Origin: Clostridium sp. CAG:1024
GTDB taxonomy: Bacteria > Bacillota > Clostridia > Christensenellales > CAG-138
Direction of reading: 5' to 3'
Assembly: GCA_000432015.1 (NCBI GenBank)
Contig: HF985476.1
Span: 1 to 13,016 of the forward strand
Length of the DNA: 13,016 nucleotides
Made by a program: the position numbers and the translations under genes. The notes beneath the pieces are model-generated. The model ran no database searches, was not told the origin of the DNA, and saw nothing but the letters and a program-made list of their open reading frames with translations. Positions 1-6,846 of the stretch are shown one piece after another. Every line of letters begins with the position of its first letter. Positions within the stretch are counted from its first letter, which is position 1.

Positions 1-753
1 GCTTCCGGCCGTCGCTCCCCCGTCGCGACCGGCAAGACCGTGGAAGTCCCCTGCACGGCGCTCGTGTTCGCCACCGGCGAATCCGTGGACGGCGATTTCT
101 TCCGTGAGAACGGCATCGCGCTGACCGAACGCGGCCGTGCCGCCGTAGACGGACTGCTGCAGACGAACCTCGACGGCGTGTATGTTATCGGCGACGCAAA
201 CCGCGGGCCTTCCACCGTGGTCGAATGCATTGCGGACGCAAGAAAGGTCGCGGATGCGATCCTCGGCGCATATGAATATGAGATCCCCGCCTGCGCAAAG
301 ACCTGCGAGCAGCGCTGCTATGACAAGCAGGGGATTCTCAAGACCTATGACAGCGCGGATAAGGAAGCCAACCGCTGTCTTGCATGCTCGACCGTGTGCG
401 AATGCTGCGTACAGGTCTGCCCGAACCGCGCGAACATTGCGCTGGACGTCAAGGGGCTCGACATGCCGCAGATTCTGCACATAGACCGGCTCTGTAACGA
501 GTGCGGCAACTGTCTTGTGTTCTGCCCGTACGACAGCCGCCCCTACAAGGAGAAGCTGACGCTCTTCTCCCCGGAGGCCGCCTTCCGCGAGAGCGACAAT
601 CCCGGCTTCTTCCATCTTGCGGATAAGCGTTTCCTGCTCCGCACGGAAGGCGGCGCAGTTGAGATCGATCTCGATCAGCCGGAACACCTCGACCCGGAGA
701 TCGAGAAGATCCTGTTTGCAGTCCTCAACGATTATTCCTATCTGCTGGGCTGA
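1..753 (+). CDS. ygfK: YgfK-like Fe-S/FAD oxidoreductase, C-terminal part
   Basis: The reading frame is open from the first base, so the gene begins outside the window and only the last 250 residues are seen. The visible part starts inside an FAD/NAD(P)-binding domain (ATGES, then VYVIGDANRGPSTVVECIADAR, the usual second FAD motif). It continues into a cysteine-rich region with two ferredoxin-like groups: CxxCxxxCxCCxxxCP (bases 376-423) and CxxCxxCxxxCP (493-525), which would hold 4Fe-4S clusters. The tail after CPYDSRPYKEKL matches the end of the YgfK family (putative selenate reductase subunit), a protein of about 1000 residues found with selenium-dependent molybdenum hydroxylases. Its biochemical role is not settled; electron transfer to or from the hydroxylase downstream is the likely inference. 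The next gene on the same strand is a selenium-dependent xanthine dehydrogenase, which supports the call. Confidence 0.85.
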   Translation, partial: ASGRRSPVATGKTVEVPCTALVFATGESVDGDFFRENGIALTERGRAAVDGLLQTNLDGVYVIGDANRGPSTVVECIADARKVADAILGAYEYEIPACAKTCEQRCYDKQGILKTYDSADKEANRCLACSTVCECCVQVCPNRANIALDVKGLDMPQILHIDRLCNECGNCLVFCPYDSRPYKEKLTLFSPEAAFRESDNPGFFHLADKRFLLRTEGGAVEIDLDQPEHLDPEIEKILFAVLNDYSYLLG

Positions 754-775
754 GTGAAAGCAGTACCGAATCTGT

Positions 776-800
776 GCCGGGGGACCTTTCGTCTCCCGGC
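776..800 (+). other. Stem-loop between ygfK and xdh
   Basis: GCCGGGGGA pairs with TCTCCCGGC (9 bp with one G-U) around a 7-base loop, 22 bases after the ygfK stop. Two further small overlapping hairpins follow (CGCTT/AAGCG at 801-814 and AAAGC/GCTTT at 809-822), then a run of six T at 829-834. The T run is not directly at the base of the strong stem, so this is not a textbook terminator. It may be an attenuator or an mRNA processing/stability element that sets the ratio of the two products. Function is inferred from structure only. Confidence 0.5.
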
Positions 801-864
801 CGCTTACAAAAGCGTGTGCTTTCATGCGTTTTTTCAAGCGAACACACCCTTTCCCGAACTTATC

Positions 865-871
865 AAAGGAG
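865..871 (+). promoter_or_regulatory. Ribosome binding site fixing the xdh start
   Basis: AAAGGAG lies 7 bases before the ATG at 879. The frame stays open upstream to about 774, but that upstream part runs through the hairpin region, has no Shine-Dalgarno sequence, and encodes nothing resembling the family. The ATG at 879 gives a protein that begins directly with the 2Fe-2S domain. Confidence 0.85.
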
Positions 872-878
872 CAAAACT

Positions 879-3431
879 ATGGCAAGCTTTTTCGTCAACG
901 GCACTCCTGTGACCGTCGAAAAGAATCAAAAGCTCATGCGCTATCTGCGCGACACGCTGCGCCTCACCTCGGTCAAGGACGGCTGCTCGGAGGGCGCCTG
1001 CGGCACCTGCACCGTTCTGATCGACGGCAAGGCAGTAAAAGCCTGTGTACAGCAGACCGACAAGCTCGAAGGCAGGCATATCATGACCGTCGAGGGCTTG
1101 TCGGACTTTGAAAAGGAGACCTATGCCTATGCCTTCGGCGAAGCGGGCGCCGTCCAATGCGGCTTCTGCATTCCCGGCATGGTCATGTGCGCGAAGGGCC
1201 TGCTTGACGTGAACCCGGATCCCACAGAGGATGAGATCCGCTATGCGCTGCGCAACAATATCTGCCGCTGCACGGGCTATGTCAAGATCGTGGAGGCGGT
1301 CAGGATCGCGGCGCGCATCCTGCGCGAGGGCAAAGTTCCCGAGCAGCAGCTTGCATGGCGTGTCGGCGCACGCGTCCATCGGCTCGATGTGCGGGAAAAA
1401 GTCTTGGGATACGGCGAGTATCCCGACGACATGTATCTGCCCGGCATGATCTACGGAAGCGCCGTGCGCAGCGCATACCCGCGCGCCAAGGTGCTCGCGA
1501 TCCATACGGAAGCCGCACGCGCGCTGCCCGGCGTTGTCGCCGTTTATACTGCGGAGGACATCCCCGGTCTCAACATCGTCGGCCACCTTGTCAAGGATTG
1601 GGACGTTATGATCCCTGTCGGCAGCGAAACGCGCTATCTCGGCGATACGATCTGCCTTGTTGCCGCGGAAACGCCGGAGATCCTGGAGGAGGCTAAGAAG
1701 CTCGTCGAGGTCGAATACGAAGTGCTCACGCCCGTGCGTGATCCGTATGAAGCCATGGCCGATGGCGCGCCGAAGCTCCATAAGGGCGGCAACCTTCTCG
1801 CGCACAAGCACGTCAAACGCGGCGATGCGGATGCTGCGATCAAAAACAGCCCGCACGTTCTGACCGCGACGTTCAAAACGCCGTTTACCGAGCACGCGTT
1901 CCTTGAGCCGGAATGCGCCGTGGCAGTGCCGCGTGCGGACGGCGTACTCATCTACTCTACAGATCAGGGTACGTACGATTCCCGCTTTGAGACGGCGCCT
2001 GTGCTCGGTCTCCCGCTCGAAAAAGTCTGGGTCGAGAACAAACTCGTGGGCGGCGGTTTCGGCGGCAAGGAGGACGTCACCGTACAGCACCTTTCCGCGC
2101 TCATCGCTTTCCTCGCAAAACGGCCTGTCAAGGTCAAGCTGACACGCGCCGAAAGCCTTATCGTCCACCCGAAGCGTCATCCCATGGATATGGAATTCAC
2201 GCTTGCGTGCGACAACGACGGCACCATTCAGGGCGTTCGCGCGACTGTCATCGCAGATACCGGCGCTTATGCCTCCCTCGGCGGACCAGTGCTCGAACGC
2301 GCCTGTACCCATGCGGCCGGTCCATACAACTATCAAAACTTTGAGATCGACGGCTACGCTTATTATACGAACAACCCGCCCGCCGGCGCATTCCGCGGTT
2401 TCGGCGTGACGCAGACGTGCTTTGCGATTGAGACGCTGCTGAATCAGATGGCGCACAAGCTCGGCATCTCTCCCTGGGAGATCCGCTACCGCAACGCGAT
2501 CCGCCCGGGCCAGGTGCTCCCGAACGGACAGATCGTGGACAACAGCACCGGGCTTGTGGAAACGCTTCTCGCCGTGCGCGACGATTTTGAAAATGCCAAA
2601 TATGCGGGTCTTGCCTGCGCCATGAAGAACGCCGGCGTCGGCGTCGGCATTCCCGACAAGGGCCGCGTGCGTCTCGCCGTACAGGACGGTAAGCTCCACA
2701 TCTATTCGGGCGCTTCCTGCATCGGCCAGGGACTTGGCACGGTTCTCGTGCAGATCGTTTCGGAGACGACGGGATTGCCGCGCGATGAGATCGTGTACGA
2801 GCGTGCGAATACTTACAACGCGCCGGATTCCGGCACGACCTCCGGTTCGCGTCAGACGCTCATCACGGGAGAGGCTGCGCGCCGTGCGTGTCTGCTCTTC
2901 AACGACGCCCGCGAAGGGCGGCCGCTGTCCGACTTTGAAGGGCAGGAATACTACGCCGAATATCTCGCAAAGACCGATCCGCTCGGCTCCGACAAGCCGA
3001 ACCCCGTCAGCCATGTTGCCTACGGCTATGCCACGCAGGTAGCCGTTCTGGGGGAGGATGGAAAGCTCGAACGCATCATCGCGGCGCATGACGTGGGCCG
3101 CGCGATCAATCCGCTCTCCGTCGAGGGGCAGATCGAGGGCGGCGTTGTGATGTCGATGGGGTATGCGCTCACGGAGCAATATCCGCTGAAGGATTGCGTA
3201 CCGACGGCAAAGTTCGGTACGCTCGGTCTCTTCAAAGCAAACAACGTTCCGAAGATCGAAGCCCGCATCATCGAGAAACCCGGCTTCAAGATGGCATACG
3301 GCGCGATCGGTATCGGCGAGATCACCTCGATCCCGACAGCGCCTGCGATCGCGGATGCATATTATCAGTACGACGGGGCATTCCGCACAGAGCTGCCGCT
3401 TTGCAATACCCCGTACAGCAGGAAGAAATGA
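879..3431 (+). CDS. xdh: Selenium-dependent xanthine dehydrogenase (2Fe-2S + molybdopterin)
   Basis: The 850-residue protein has the length and layout of the selenium-dependent xanthine dehydrogenase family. Residues 1-75 form a plant-type 2Fe-2S domain (C36, C41, C44, C56). Residues 76-150 form the second 2Fe-2S domain (C94, C97, C129, C131; GFCIPGM and CRCTGY). The rest is the molybdopterin-binding part, with GGGFGGKEDV (391-400), AFRGFG (504-509), GQGLG (616-620) and the catalytic glutamate in GIGE (E814). It hydroxylates xanthine, or possibly another purine or N-heterocycle, at the molybdenum centre, with electrons leaving through the two iron-sulfur clusters. No FAD domain is fused and no FAD subunit is visible in the window, so the electron acceptor is unknown; the YgfK-like neighbour is a candidate partner. 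Family members carry a labile, non-selenocysteine selenium ligand on Mo, and no in-frame TGA is present here. Cytoplasmic; no signal peptide. Confidence 0.92.
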   Translation: MASFFVNGTPVTVEKNQKLMRYLRDTLRLTSVKDGCSEGACGTCTVLIDGKAVKACVQQTDKLEGRHIMTVEGLSDFEKETYAYAFGEAGAVQCGFCIPGMVMCAKGLLDVNPDPTEDEIRYALRNNICRCTGYVKIVEAVRIAARILREGKVPEQQLAWRVGARVHRLDVREKVLGYGEYPDDMYLPGMIYGSAVRSAYPRAKVLAIHTEAARALPGVVAVYTAEDIPGLNIVGHLVKDWDVMIPVGSETRYLGDTICLVAAETPEILEEAKKLVEVEYEVLTPVRDPYEAMADGAPKLHKGGNLLAHKHVKRGDADAAIKNSPHVLTATFKTPFTEHAFLEPECAVAVPRADGVLIYSTDQGTYDSRFETAPVLGLPLEKVWVENKLVGGGFGGKEDVTVQHLSALIAFLAKRPVKVKLTRAESLIVHPKRHPMDMEFTLACDNDGTIQGVRATVIADTGAYASLGGPVLERACTHAAGPYNYQNFEIDGYAYYTNNPPAGAFRGFGVTQTCFAIETLLNQMAHKLGISPWEIRYRNAIRPGQVLPNGQIVDNSTGLVETLLAVRDDFENAKYAGLACAMKNAGVGVGIPDKGRVRLAVQDGKLHIYSGASCIGQGLGTVLVQIVSETTGLPRDEIVYERANTYNAPDSGTTSGSRQTLITGEAARRACLLFNDAREGRPLSDFEGQEYYAEYLAKTDPLGSDKPNPVSHVAYGYATQVAVLGEDGKLERIIAAHDVGRAINPLSVEGQIEGGVVMSMGYALTEQYPLKDCVPTAKFGTLGLFKANNVPKIEARIIEKPGFKMAYGAIGIGEITSIPTAPAIADAYYQYDGAFRTELPLCNTPYSRKK

Positions 3432-3489
3432 ACGTTGTCTCTGCGGCGCGCGGCATAAAGATCATTTGACGGCGATTGATGCGCAAGCT

Positions 3490-3506
3490 AAAACGCTCTG
3501 CGTTTT
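3490..3506 (+). terminator. Possible first terminator hairpin after xdh
   Basis: AAAACGC-TCT-GCGTTTT is a perfect 7-bp inverted repeat whose 3' arm ends in four T. It lies about 60 bases after the xdh stop, just before a stronger terminator hairpin. It could be a weak or tandem terminator; the T run is inside the stem, so it is weaker than the next one. Confidence 0.45.
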
Positions 3507-3521
3507 CATGCAGACAAAACG

Positions 3522-3554
3522 GGCGGTTTCCACACGAACCGCCTTTTATCTTTT
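3522..3554 (+). terminator. Rho-independent terminator of the ygfK-xdh operon
   Basis: GGCGGTT (3522-3528) pairs with AACCGCC (3537-3543) across an 8-base loop, followed at once by TTTTATCTTTT. This is a standard intrinsic terminator for transcripts coming from xdh. On the other strand the stem is followed by CGTTTTG, so it may also catch read-through from the convergent operon. Confidence 0.8.
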
Positions 3555-3717
3555 CATGCATCAGCGAATGCACATCGTCTGATCGGATATACGCCTTTCC
3601 AGTGCTTCCGTACATGCTTCCTCCTGCCATGCGGATCGGCGGAACGGGCATTCATCCGCATCTCTCCCTGTCCGCTTCTGAAATGGATAGCCCCCTATTT
3701 TCTATAGATAGAATGAA
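3555..3717. other. Convergent gap without a supported gene
   Basis: The stretch from the xdh stop (3432) to the end of the minus-strand operon (3830) is about 400 bases. Apart from the terminator hairpins it holds no reading frame with recognisable protein features. The piece 3700-3713 is a short inverted repeat (TTCTAT-AG-ATAGAA) beside the minus-strand terminator. A minus-strand frame starting at 3615 has a GGAGG before its ATG but runs antisense into xdh and looks like chance. Confidence 0.5.
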
Positions 3718-3741
3718 ACACACCGCCGGGCAAGCGGTGTG
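3703..3741 (-). terminator. Terminator of the minus-strand seven-gene operon
   Basis: CACACCGC (3719-3726) pairs with GCGGTGTG (3734-3741), 8 bp with a 7-base loop. Read on the minus strand the hairpin is followed by TTTCATTCTATCTAT, a T-rich but interrupted tail. It lies about 90 bases beyond the last gene of the operon. On the plus strand the following bases are not T-rich, so the orientation is minus. Confidence 0.65.
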
Positions 3742-3830
3742 CTTCTGAGAGGTAATCCCTATTATGGAAGCAGTACAAGGCGACGCGTCCTCCGTAAAAC
3801 GAGCCGGTCTTGCATGTGAAACAGGGCGAG

Positions 3831-4550
3831 TTAAAACTCGGTGTCCCGCGCGCGGTTCGGATCGACCGCATGCAGGCACGCCATTTCTTCCTCTGTGATC
3901 TCCGGCATTACGCGATAGCGATCGCCGATGGGGAAGCCGGTGTTTTCCTGCACTTCTTCATAAGAAACGCCGGGATAAAGCTCTGCAAGCTCGAGCTTGC
4001 CGTCGCGCATTTCCATTACGCACAGCGGAGTAAAGACCTTCGCGACGTGACCGACGCTTGTAATGAAATCAACATGTTCCACAAACGTCCGCTTGTCATG
4101 CTTGGTGCGCCAGACCAGAGCGCGATGCGCATTCGGAACGAGCACTGCGCTTCCAGCGCCGCCGGGCAGCTTGACCTTCGGCTTCGCATACGAGCCGATA
4201 CAGGTGTTGTTCAGGTGTCCCGTCTGATCGATCTGCACGCCGCCCAAAAACGCCGTGTCCAGCCGGCCGCGCGCGGCAAAGTCGAAAATGTCGGTCAGAT
4301 TGAAGCTGCAGGTCGTGCCGTTGTAGAGATTGTCACCGTCCGTCGAAGTCACAACAGTCTCCGGGTGCATCAGATACCCGCCGGTGATGTTTACATAGTT
4401 CAGTTCTTTCTGCATCCCGCGATCGGCGACCTGGATCGCGATGTGCGGGATCGTGGAGGCAAGTCCGTGGAATACGCTCTCTCCTTTAACGAGGGCGCGC
4501 GCAATGGCGATGACCATCAGGTCGGCAGTTCTTGAAATATCGAGGCTCAT
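3831..4550 (-). CDS. CoA-transferase family I / IpdB-like beta subunit
   Basis: The 239-residue protein belongs to the family of glutaconate CoA-transferase subunit B and IpdB. The typical core AFLGGVQIDQTGHLNNTCIG (residues 100-119) is clear, followed by KVKLPGGAGS, FVEHVDFITSVG, and an IpdB-like tail (AVDPNRARDTEF). Together with the alpha subunit encoded just upstream it would move CoA between carboxylic acids or, as IpdAB does, hydrolyse a C-C bond of a CoA thioester. In glutaconate CoA-transferase the catalytic glutamate lies in VESG; here the matching segment reads NITGGY (54-59) and has no glutamate, which resembles IpdB more than true CoA-transferases. Its ATG overlaps the alpha-subunit stop as ATGA, with AGGAGG inside the end of the alpha gene, so the two are translationally coupled. 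This is the last gene of the operon. The family is certain; the reaction and substrate are not known. Confidence 0.8.
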   Translation of the reverse strand: MSLDISRTADLMVIAIARALVKGESVFHGLASTIPHIAIQVADRGMQKELNYVNITGGYLMHPETVVTSTDGDNLYNGTTCSFNLTDIFDFAARGRLDTAFLGGVQIDQTGHLNNTCIGSYAKPKVKLPGGAGSAVLVPNAHRALVWRTKHDKRTFVEHVDFITSVGHVAKVFTPLCVMEMRDGKLELAELYPGVSYEEVQENTGFPIGDRYRVMPEITEEEMACLHAVDPNRARDTEF

Positions 4551-5350
4551 GCGTCCTTCCTCCTCTCAATGCCGGCGGCGCGGAGCGCCGCATCCGGGTC
4601 CTTCTCCGCAAGGAAGGCGCGAAGCTCCTCGCGGTCCATGTCATAGCATCCGCTGACTGCACAGGGCTTTGCCCCGCCGGGCGCCTTGACGACTGCGGTG
4701 GTCAAAACCGCGGGAATGGACGCGCGGTTCGGATCCTCGGAAAAATAGCTGCTCGGCACGATCTCTTCCGCAGTCAGAACAAGCTTTTTCGCCGCGCGAG
4801 CGATCACCGTATCCTCATACGTCGGCCCGATGATGCAGCCGTTGCCCATCTCGTCCGCCTTCTGCACATGCAGGAACGCGACGTCCGGCGCGATCGCTCG
4901 AATAGCAACGAGCTCCTCACCGGTATACGGGCAGGTGACCTTGCGGAATCCGACCGCGTCCAGAAGGTCGGAGCCCAGCATGCCGCGAATCGGCAGGAAC
5001 GGAACGCCGTATGCGGCGCCGCGCAGTGCCGTAATGACGGAATAGCAGGCGTTCTCGTCCGCCCTGACTGTCGCCGATTCCACGCCCTTGCGATACCAGC
5101 GGCAAAGGCCAAACTCTCCTTCATAGCCGACGAAACCCGCCGTAACGCGACTCGCCGCGCCCGCCGCGCAAAGAAGATCCACTTCATAGGCGATGGCCGT
5201 CTTCACAAGATGCAGATCTTTCTTATCCTGACGGATCAGTTCCTTTACCGCCGCGATAGGCGAGCGATACAACACATTGCCGCCGAAAGCGACCGTATCG
5301 CCGTCGTTTACCATTGCGACCGCAGCCGCGAGATCCAATAATTTGTTCAT
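4547..5350 (-). CDS. CoA-transferase family I / IpdA-like alpha subunit
   Basis: The 267-residue protein is the partner of the beta subunit encoded immediately downstream, with which it overlaps by four bases. It resembles IpdA and glutaconate CoA-transferase subunit A: a glycine-bearing N-terminal segment (NDGDTVAFGGN, 15-25), then LLCAAGAASRVTAGFVGYE (59-77), then the conserved GVPFLPIRGMLGSDLL (115-130), VTCPYTGEELV, and DVAFLHVQKADEMGN. A glutamate at residue 99 (RADEN, just before the PFLPIR block) sits where IpdA is thought to carry its active-site glutamate; that placement is from memory of the family and is inference. A good Shine-Dalgarno (GGGAGG) precedes the ATG. It could act in CoA transfer to the acid degraded by this operon, or as an IpdAB-type ring or diketone hydrolase. 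Cytoplasmic; no signal peptide. Confidence 0.8.
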   Translation of the reverse strand: MNKLLDLAAAVAMVNDGDTVAFGGNVLYRSPIAAVKELIRQDKKDLHLVKTAIAYEVDLLCAAGAASRVTAGFVGYEGEFGLCRWYRKGVESATVRADENACYSVITALRGAAYGVPFLPIRGMLGSDLLDAVGFRKVTCPYTGEELVAIRAIAPDVAFLHVQKADEMGNGCIIGPTYEDTVIARAAKKLVLTAEEIVPSSYFSEDPNRASIPAVLTTAVVKAPGGAKPCAVSGCYDMDREELRAFLAEKDPDAALRAAGIERRKDA

Positions 5351-5400
5351 CGTTTCCTCCCTCTATCCGTTGAGATGGAATGTGTTTCTACATATTAAAT

Positions 5401-6732
5401 TTATTTCAGCATCCCCGCCGCGAGCTGCACGGGATCCCAAACGAAATTAAACGGCGGCGCATAGCCGAGATCCGCCATGGCAAGCTGCTTTGCGGTCATT
5501 CCCGCAGTAATCGCAGCGGCACACATGCCGATGCGCGAAGCAGCGCCGCTCAAACCTGCGAGCTGCGCGCCGAGCAGGCGGCCATTCTCCGCATGGCAAA
5601 AGAGCTTGACCGTCAGCTTGCAGCCATTCGGATAGTACGGCGGGCGTGTCATTGCCGTTGTCAGCGCGGTCTTGATCGGAATGCCGGCCTCCTGCGCTTC
5701 GCGTTCATTGATGCCGGTACGCGCGACCTCGAGGTCAATGATACGGCACATGGAGGTGCCGAGCACGCCGTCAAGATGCGTGTTTTTCCCGGTCAACACT
5801 TCGCCAAGCACTTTTCCCTGCTTGTTGGCGTTGGTGCCGAGCGGCAGGAACACCTGCTTCCCCGTCACGAGGTTGCGGATCGTCGCACAGTCGCCTGCCG
5901 CGTAGATGTGCGGAACGCTGCTGCGCATCTGATCGTCCACAACGACCGCGCCGTTCTTCAGCAGCGCAACGCCGGTATCTTTCAAAAAACCGGTATTCGG
6001 ACGCACCCCGACGCTGAGGATGACCATTTGCGCGGGATACTCGCCGTGATCCGTCACAACGGACGCAGCGGCATTCTCTCCGCGAATCGCCTGTACGCAC
6101 TCCGAGGTCTTGAGGCAAACGCCATTGCGCGCAAGCGCATCCAAAATCAAATCTGTAAAGTCTTCGTCCATGACCAGCATAGGACGCGTCGCCATTTCGA
6201 GAATTGTGACACGCTTGCCCAGCCGCACAAAGGACTCTGCCAATTCCAGCCCGATGTACCCTGCTCCAACGATGACCACGTCCCGAACGGACGGCTGTTC
6301 CGCTTCACTGCGGATCTTTTCCGCATCCGCAATGCTCTTGAGCGTATGCACGCCCGAAAGCCCGATGCCCTCGATCGGCGGTTTCACCGGGGATGCGCCC
6401 GATGCTACGACCAGATCGTCATATGTTTCTGTGACCTGTTCTCCGTTTGCAAGATTCACCGCCGTTACCGTGCGTGCTGCGGCGTCCACATGCACCACCT
6501 CATGCAGGAGGCGCAGGTCGATACCGCTTGCGCGGAACGCGTCCGGCTTTCGGATCCGGATCTTGTCCGCGTCGTTGTTCACGCCGCCAATGTAATACGG
6601 CAGTCCGCAAGCGCCGTAGGAGGTCTCCAACGTGCGCTCAAAAACGGTCACCTGCGCGGCAGGGTCTGCTCTGCGCAGCTTGGAAGCGACGCTCATACCG
6701 GCTGCATCGCCGCCGATGATCAAAGTTTTCAT
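5401..6732 (-). CDS. CoA-disulfide reductase-like FAD/NAD(P) oxidoreductase
   Basis: The 443-residue protein is a pyridine nucleotide-disulfide oxidoreductase of the single-cysteine CoA-disulfide reductase/NADH oxidase group. It has an N-terminal FAD motif (LIIGGDAAGMSVA, 4-16), the redox cysteine C42 in SYGACGLPYYIGG, a central NAD(P) motif (VVIVGAGYIGLELAES), the second FAD motif (HIYAAGDCA), and the dimerisation domain ending in YAPPFNFVWDPVQLAAG. The CGLPYY context is closer to CoA-disulfide reductases than to water-forming NADH oxidases, which usually show SCG with a different following segment. The ATG is preceded by AAGGAGGATCC. It sits between the permease and the CoA-enzyme genes, which would suit a role in CoA redox balance or NAD(P)H reoxidation, or reduction of an unsaturated pathway intermediate. 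Specificity cannot be read from the sequence. Confidence 0.82.
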   Translation of the reverse strand: MKTLIIGGDAAGMSVASKLRRADPAAQVTVFERTLETSYGACGLPYYIGGVNNDADKIRIRKPDAFRASGIDLRLLHEVVHVDAAARTVTAVNLANGEQVTETYDDLVVASGASPVKPPIEGIGLSGVHTLKSIADAEKIRSEAEQPSVRDVVIVGAGYIGLELAESFVRLGKRVTILEMATRPMLVMDEDFTDLILDALARNGVCLKTSECVQAIRGENAAASVVTDHGEYPAQMVILSVGVRPNTGFLKDTGVALLKNGAVVVDDQMRSSVPHIYAAGDCATIRNLVTGKQVFLPLGTNANKQGKVLGEVLTGKNTHLDGVLGTSMCRIIDLEVARTGINEREAQEAGIPIKTALTTAMTRPPYYPNGCKLTVKLFCHAENGRLLGAQLAGLSGAASRIGMCAAAITAGMTAKQLAMADLGYAPPFNFVWDPVQLAAGMLK

Positions 6733-6770
6733 AGTGGATCCTCCTTCGCTGTTGCTGTGTTTTGGAACTT

Positions 6771-6804
6771 TGCGGAGCAGAACCGTCGCCGGCCCTGCTC
6801 CGCA
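6771..6804 (-). other. Perfect 10-bp stem-loop between permease and oxidoreductase genes
   Basis: TGCGGAGCAG (6771-6780) is the exact reverse complement of CTGCTCCGCA (6795-6804), with a 14-base GC-rich loop. On the transcribed (minus) strand no T run follows, so it is not an intrinsic terminator. A stable intercistronic hairpin of this kind can protect the upstream message or mark a processing site; that role is inference. Confidence 0.6.
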
Positions 6805-6846
6805 TTGAGGCTTACGCCCAAGACAAGTATGCTTTCCTGTTTGCGA

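Noticed and set aside
834..3179. Minus-strand open frame of 781 codons opposite xdh
   Set aside because: It is an antisense shadow of a clearly conserved gene; composition is typical of reverse-complemented GC-rich coding DNA.
3322..3615. Minus-strand small ORF with GGAGG before ATG at 3615
   Set aside because: It crosses the xdh terminator and overlaps the xdh end antisense; the residue pattern shows no domain, and the GGAGG spacing is short.
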